DNA of 8,088 nt from Bacteroidales bacterium (GTDB lineage Bacteria > Bacteroidota > Bacteroidia > Bacteroidales > JAADJA01). Below the pieces are notes generated by a model that ran no database searches, had not been told where the DNA came from, and saw only the letters and a list, made by a program, of their open reading frames with translations. Every line of letters begins with the position of its first letter. Position 1 is the first letter of the stretch. Shown here piece after piece: positions 5,522-8,088 of this stretch. Location of the stretch: assembly GCA_029934735.1 (NCBI GenBank), contig JAOZLR010000107.1:1-8088 (forward strand), given 5' to 3'. Both the position numbers and the translations under genes were made by a program.

Positions 5522-7825
5522 GACAATCCGGTTGAATTGAGAATTCCTAATGAAACAGCAACCATTGGTGACTTTATCAACATACCTGTTTATGTTGACA
5601 ATTCGGTAACAGGTGAAAACATCTTATCCTATCAATTCAAAATTTACTATTATAGTTCACATCTCTCATTTGTTTCCATCGAAACAGCAGGAACACTGTC
5701 GCAGAGTTGGGGAACTCCAACATCAAACGCTTCTGTTACCAACAATTTGTTTATTGCAGGGGCAGGATCAACGCCTCTTTCAGGAACAGGAGTTCTTTTT
5801 TATATGCGTTTTGAATGTATCAGTTCCGGGGCGTCACAGATCAATTTCGATGGTGGCGATGTTAACAACTTTTTTAATGAAGGAACTCCGGGAGTTACGC
5901 TTGATAACGGGTATATCTCAATTGCAGCACTGCCAACAATTTATGTATCTCCTGATAACAGTTTACTTACTGTTGGTGACCAGTTGCAATTTAATGTCAG
6001 TGGAGGAACCGCCCCCTTTTCCTGGTTTGTTACTAATCCGGCTGTCGCTTCCATTAACTCCTCCGGGTTATTGAGTGCAAACTATCAGGGGTTCACAAAA
6101 GTGGTTGCTGAGGATAATAACGGCACCAGAGATACAACAGGTTGGATAGAGATCAGAGCTATGCAACTCAGGATTCCAGACACAACTGCCTGGCAGGGAA
6201 GTACAATTGATATCCCCATTTATACTACCGACATTACAGGACTAAATATTATGTCGGGTAACATCAGTTTTACATTTAACCAAAATCTACTTACGCCTAC
6301 AATACTTGTTACAACAGGTACAATGCTGGACGGATATTCTGTTTCCTTCAATAATTTGATAGCCGGAAATGTTAATATAGCTTTTGCAGGAACTACCACG
6401 TTGAGCGGTAGTAGTGTACTTTTATATATCAGGTTTGATGTATCGTCTGTAAATACCGGAAGTACAGGGATAACCTTTAATGAAGCCATCTTTAATGAAG
6501 ACCTTCCGGCAACCACTGATAACGGATATTTCACGACCATAAACTATTCAACAATAACCGTATCGCCTAACACATATACTATTGTGGCAGGAGAGACACG
6601 TCTTTTTACTGCCTCGGGTGGCATTCCTCCTTATTCGTGGGTATCTTCCGATAATTCGGTTGCCACGATTGATGCAGGTGGATTACTGACAGCACACCAC
6701 AGCGGTGTTATACAGGTTACAGCTATAGATAATGTCGGGGCTACAGGCTCATGCGGCAACATTAGTGTTTATGATGCTTATCTTGATATTGCCGATGTTT
6801 CAGCAATGGTAAATTCCATCTATGACTTGCCTGTAAATATTTCTGACTTCCCACCGGGTGAAGATATCTATTCGTTCAATGGAACAATAAGTTTTGAAAC
6901 TCCCGAATTGGCAGTACTTGATATACTTCCCGGGCCACAAACCGCCGGATGGTCTTTTGTAAAAAACATTTCAGGTAGCGAAATAACTTTTGCATGTGCA
7001 GGCACCTCTCCAATGACTACAGGAGGAACATTATTTAAAATTCAGTTTCAACTAACAAACGATCTGACTCCAGGAGAAAATGCCTGGGTAAATATTGACA
7101 ATATAACCATTAATGAAGGTATTCCATTAACGTTAAACTCAAACGGAAGCATAACAGGAACATCAGGGTTGGTACTAAGTCTTGATGTTAATCTTGAGGG
7201 GCCGTTTGAAGGAGGAACAATGCGAACCGACCTTACCATTCCAAATTCACAACCCTACAACACCTCTCCCTGGTCATATACCGGAAGTGAATCTGCCGGG
7301 GTCATACCCGGAAATGTTACCGACTGGATACTTGTCGAACTACGAGATGCAACAAATGCAGGTTCAGCAACTCCTGGAAACATAATAGCTCGAAAGGCAG
7401 CTTTCCTTACTAATACCGGAGATATCGTTGGTATGGATGGAGTCAGCAATATTATTATTAATGCGGCATATTCTGACAATCTGTTTGTAGTCATCTGGCA
7501 CAGAAACCATCTCGGTATAATGTCATCTGTTCCGGTAACAATAAGCGGAGGCATTTACACCTACGACTTTACAACATCTGCCACAAAAGCTTATGGCGGT
7601 GCAACTGCTCAGGTTAACCTTGGCGGAGGTGAGTACGGTATCTATTCGGGCAATTACAACGGTGACAACAATATTAATACTGCTGACAAAACAGGTTGGG
7701 AGGATGAAGCAGGTGCAAGCGGCTATCAAAAAGGAGACTTTAATATGGACTCACAGGTTGACAACAATGACAAAAACGAACAATGGATACCGAATAATGG
7801 AAAATCGGATTTTGTCCCTGATTAA
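5456..7825 (+). CDS. Exported multi-cohesin protein with Big_2 domains and C-terminal dockerin-like loops
   Basis: Seen: 789 residues. Residues 1-22 are a signal peptide (SLA before D23). Residues 25-158, 237-361 and 442-570 are three cohesin-like domains. Residues 161-236 and 365-440 are Big_2-type Ig-like domains. Residues 571-789 are a C-terminal module ending in two calcium loops. Family knowledge: cohesins receive dockerins, and Big_2 domains are spacers in surface proteins. From memory, the 571-789 module recurs at the C-terminus of exported Bacteroidota proteins sometimes labelled hemagglutinin-like. Inferred role: a scaffold or adhesin working with the upstream beta-helix protein, which carries a dockerin and shares the likely operon. 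No catalytic domain is visible. There is no T9SS type A sorting domain, so its final location, periplasmic or surface, is uncertain. The start is set by the signal peptide and the A-rich leader. Confidence 0.93.
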   Translation: MKKIKYIFTIIAVVMLGIISLADNPVELRIPNETATIGDFINIPVYVDNSVTGENILSYQFKIYYYSSHLSFVSIETAGTLSQSWGTPTSNASVTNNLFIAGAGSTPLSGTGVLFYMRFECISSGASQINFDGGDVNNFFNEGTPGVTLDNGYISIAALPTIYVSPDNSLLTVGDQLQFNVSGGTAPFSWFVTNPAVASINSSGLLSANYQGFTKVVAEDNNGTRDTTGWIEIRAMQLRIPDTTAWQGSTIDIPIYTTDITGLNIMSGNISFTFNQNLLTPTILVTTGTMLDGYSVSFNNLIAGNVNIAFAGTTTLSGSSVLLYIRFDVSSVNTGSTGITFNEAIFNEDLPATTDNGYFTTINYSTITVSPNTYTIVAGETRLFTASGGIPPYSWVSSDNSVATIDAGGLLTAHHSGVIQVTAIDNVGATGSCGNISVYDAYLDIADVSAMVNSIYDLPVNISDFPPGEDIYSFNGTISFETPELAVLDILPGPQTAGWSFVKNISGSEITFACAGTSPMTTGGTLFKIQFQLTNDLTPGENAWVNIDNITINEGIPLTLNSNGSITGTSGLVLSLDVNLEGPFEGGTMRTDLTIPNSQPYNTSPWSYTGSESAGVIPGNVTDWILVELRDATNAGSATPGNIIARKAAFLTNTGDIVGMDGVSNIIINAAYSDNLFVVIWHRNHLGIMSSVPVTISGGIYTYDFTTSATKAYGGATAQVNLGGGEYGIYSGNYNGDNNINTADKTGWEDEAGASGYQKGDFNMDSQVDNNDKNEQWIPNNGKSDFVPD
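5528..5929 (+). other. Cohesin-like domain 1
   Basis: Residues 25-158 start with VELRIPNETATIGDFINIPV and a YQFKIYYYSSHLSF strand. They pass through LFIAGAGSTPLSGTGVLFYM, the equivalent of the IAFAG/LSGSG core of cohesins, and close with FNEG (140-143) and DNGYISI. The FNEG to DNGY ending is matched in domain 2 and, more loosely, in domain 3, showing internal duplication. Confidence 0.8.
5936..6163 (+). other. Big_2-type Ig-like domain 1
   Basis: Residues 161-236 show the pattern TIYVSP, VGDQLQFNVSGG, APFSW, then PAVASINSSGLLSA and GFTKVVAEDNNG. This is the bacterial Ig-like group 2 layout (strand, GG turn, V/I-A-S/T-I-x-x-x-G-L-L-x-A). It probably acts as a rigid spacer between cohesin-like domains 1 and 2. 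Confidence 0.8.
6164..6538 (+). other. Cohesin-like domain 2
   Basis: Residues 237-361 are the clearest cohesin of the three. They contain QLRIPDTTAWQGSTIDIPIY, GLNIMSGNISFTFNQNLL, then GNVNIAFAGTTTLSGSSVLL and YIRFDV, with IFNEDLP (345-351) and TDNGYFTTI at the end. The IAFAG-x(3)-LSGS core corresponds closely to cellulosomal cohesins. Confidence 0.85.
6548..6775 (+). other. Big_2-type Ig-like domain 2
   Basis: Residues 365-440 repeat the first Ig-like domain: TITVSP, VAGETRLFTASGGIPPYSW, NSVATIDAGGLLTA, GVIQVTAIDNVG. The shared SGG-x-x-P-(F/Y)-SW and A-(S/T)-I-x-x-x-GLL-(S/T)-A positions show that a cohesin plus Big_2 unit was duplicated as a block. Confidence 0.8.
6779..7165 (+). other. 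Cohesin-like domain 3
   Basis: Residues 442-570 contain YLDIADVSAMVNSIYDLPV, a YSFNGTISFETPELAVL strand pair, SEITFACAGTSPMTTGGTLF (the core, with C514 in place of the usual F), KIQFQL, and TINEGIP (551-557) before NSNGSITG. It is the most divergent copy and is not followed by a third Big_2 domain. Confidence 0.78.
7166..7822 (+). other. C-terminal module with paired dockerin-like calcium loops
   Basis: Residues 571-789. The first part (571-730) contains LEGPFEGGTMRTDL, SQPYNTSPWSYTG, VTDWILVELRD, AAFLTNTGDIVGMDG and FVVIWHRNHLGIMS, then YDFTTSATKAYGG. From memory this forms a recurring C-terminal unit in exported Bacteroidota proteins. The last part holds two loops: N733, N735, D737, D744, and 28 residues later D761, N763, D765, D772. 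The spacing and D-x-N-x-D layout are dockerin-like, although the following helices are unlike classical dockerins (KTGWEDEAG, KNEQW). The protein ends in VPD. Function unknown; calcium binding is inferred. Confidence 0.75.
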
Positions 7826-7971
7826 TATGCATTATTCGATTGATGTCTTGAATTAATAGTATATCTTCTCGAATACTGGTATTTCATAATCTCGATATAT
7901 CTCTCACACTATAACGGGTGGGGGTTAATTTGGATTAAGTTGAAAAGTTGGGTTAAAACACTTCTTCAAAT
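7826..7971. other. Convergent intergenic region, nothing clear in it
   Basis: This is the 146 bp between the stop of the multi-cohesin gene and the stop of the minus-strand CDGSH gene. It is AT-rich apart from a G-run at 7916-7924. There is no convincing coding potential, tRNA, or hairpin followed by a T-run. A shared terminator would be expected here but was not identified by eye. Confidence 0.5.
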
Positions 7972-8088
7972 CTACAATTTTCGGTGTGCCCCGTCACAAA
8001 ATGGTTTACGTCCGGTATGCTTGCACATACACCAGTGAACAGTTTTCGTCTCTTTAATCTCAATTAGTTCAGGTTTAAACTCTGAACC
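7972..8088 (-). CDS. CDGSH iron-sulfur domain protein, C-terminal fragment
   Basis: Reading the minus strand from 8088 gives 38 open codons and a TAG stop at 7974-7972; the 5' part lies beyond the right edge. The visible protein contains VHWCMCKHTGRKPFCDGAH, an exact match to the CDGSH signature C-x-C-x2-(S/T)-x3-P-x-C-D-G-(S/A/T)-H. The cluster ligands are the three cysteines (fragment residues 20, 22, 31) and the histidine (35). Family knowledge: these small proteins bind a redox-active, acid-labile [2Fe-2S] cluster through 3 Cys and 1 His. Their bacterial roles are mostly undefined, with iron or redox handling proposed. Only four residues (HRKL, counting the His ligand) end the chain, so the motif is C-terminal. 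The fragment could be the whole domain of a short protein or the second motif of a two-motif protein; the missing part would decide. It is transcribed toward the exported-protein genes and is probably unrelated to them. Confidence 0.93.
   Translation of the reverse strand, partial: GSEFKPELIEIKETKTVHWCMCKHTGRKPFCDGAHRKL

Noticed and set aside
5613..6074. 153-codon plus-strand open frame inside the multi-cohesin gene
   Set aside because: It overlaps fully with a gene that has clear domains and a signal peptide; its own translation is low-complexity, lacks any recognisable motif, and has no start context.
6220..6540. 106-codon minus-strand open frame
   Set aside because: Antisense shadow of cohesin-like domain 2, with no recognisable domain or supporting leader.
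7593..7856. 87-codon plus-strand frame running past the end of the multi-cohesin gene
   Set aside because: Most of it overlaps the conserved calcium-loop module in another frame; the product has no motif and the tail beyond the stop is only about 30 bases.
7871..7884. GAATAC-tg-GTATTT near-palindrome after the multi-cohesin gene
   Set aside because: A two-base loop cannot form, leaving only about four AT pairs, and no T-run follows.
7916..7924. GGGTGGGGG run as a possible G-quadruplex
   Set aside because: Only two G-tracts are present; four are needed.
8015..8030. GTATG-cttgca-CATAC hairpin and the nearby TTCAG...CTGAA repeat at 8068-8086
   Set aside because: Both fall inside the CDGSH coding sequence, are only 5 bp, and are explained by codons.

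Overview
The window looks like a chromosomal fragment from a member of the Bacteroidota, probably Bacteroidales or a related order. The basis is a type IX secretion system (T9SS) type A C-terminal sorting domain on the first protein, AT-rich DNA with A-rich leaders and no usable Shine-Dalgarno site before the second gene, and domain styles typical of large exported proteins of this phylum. No 16S or other phylogenetic marker is present, so the assignment rests on these traits.

Layout: (1) 4-5400 (+) encodes a 1798-residue exported protein. It has a signal peptide, a very long right-handed parallel beta-helix built from about seven modules (six carry an inserted DDxxG...DxNxDG acidic loop), a type I dockerin-like pair of calcium loops, one cohesin-like domain, and a T9SS sorting domain at the C-terminus. 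(2) 5456-7825 (+), 55 bp downstream and probably in the same operon, encodes a 789-residue exported protein. It has a signal peptide, three cohesin-like domains alternating with two Big_2-type Ig-like domains, and a C-terminal module ending in two dockerin-like calcium loops. It has no recognisable T9SS sorting domain. (3) 7826-7971 is a short AT-rich convergent intergenic region with no clear terminator. (4) 7972-8088 (-) is the C-terminal 38 codons of a CDGSH iron-sulfur domain protein that runs off the right edge.

The most interesting feature is that two adjacent exported proteins each carry both cohesin-like and dockerin-like modules. In cellulosomes these modules bind each other. This suggests, but does not prove, that the two proteins self-assemble or bind each other at the cell surface, with the calcium-rich beta-helix as a surface-displayed adhesin or carbohydrate-binding rod. 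No catalytic domain was recognised in either protein, so an adhesive or structural role fits better than a degradative one.
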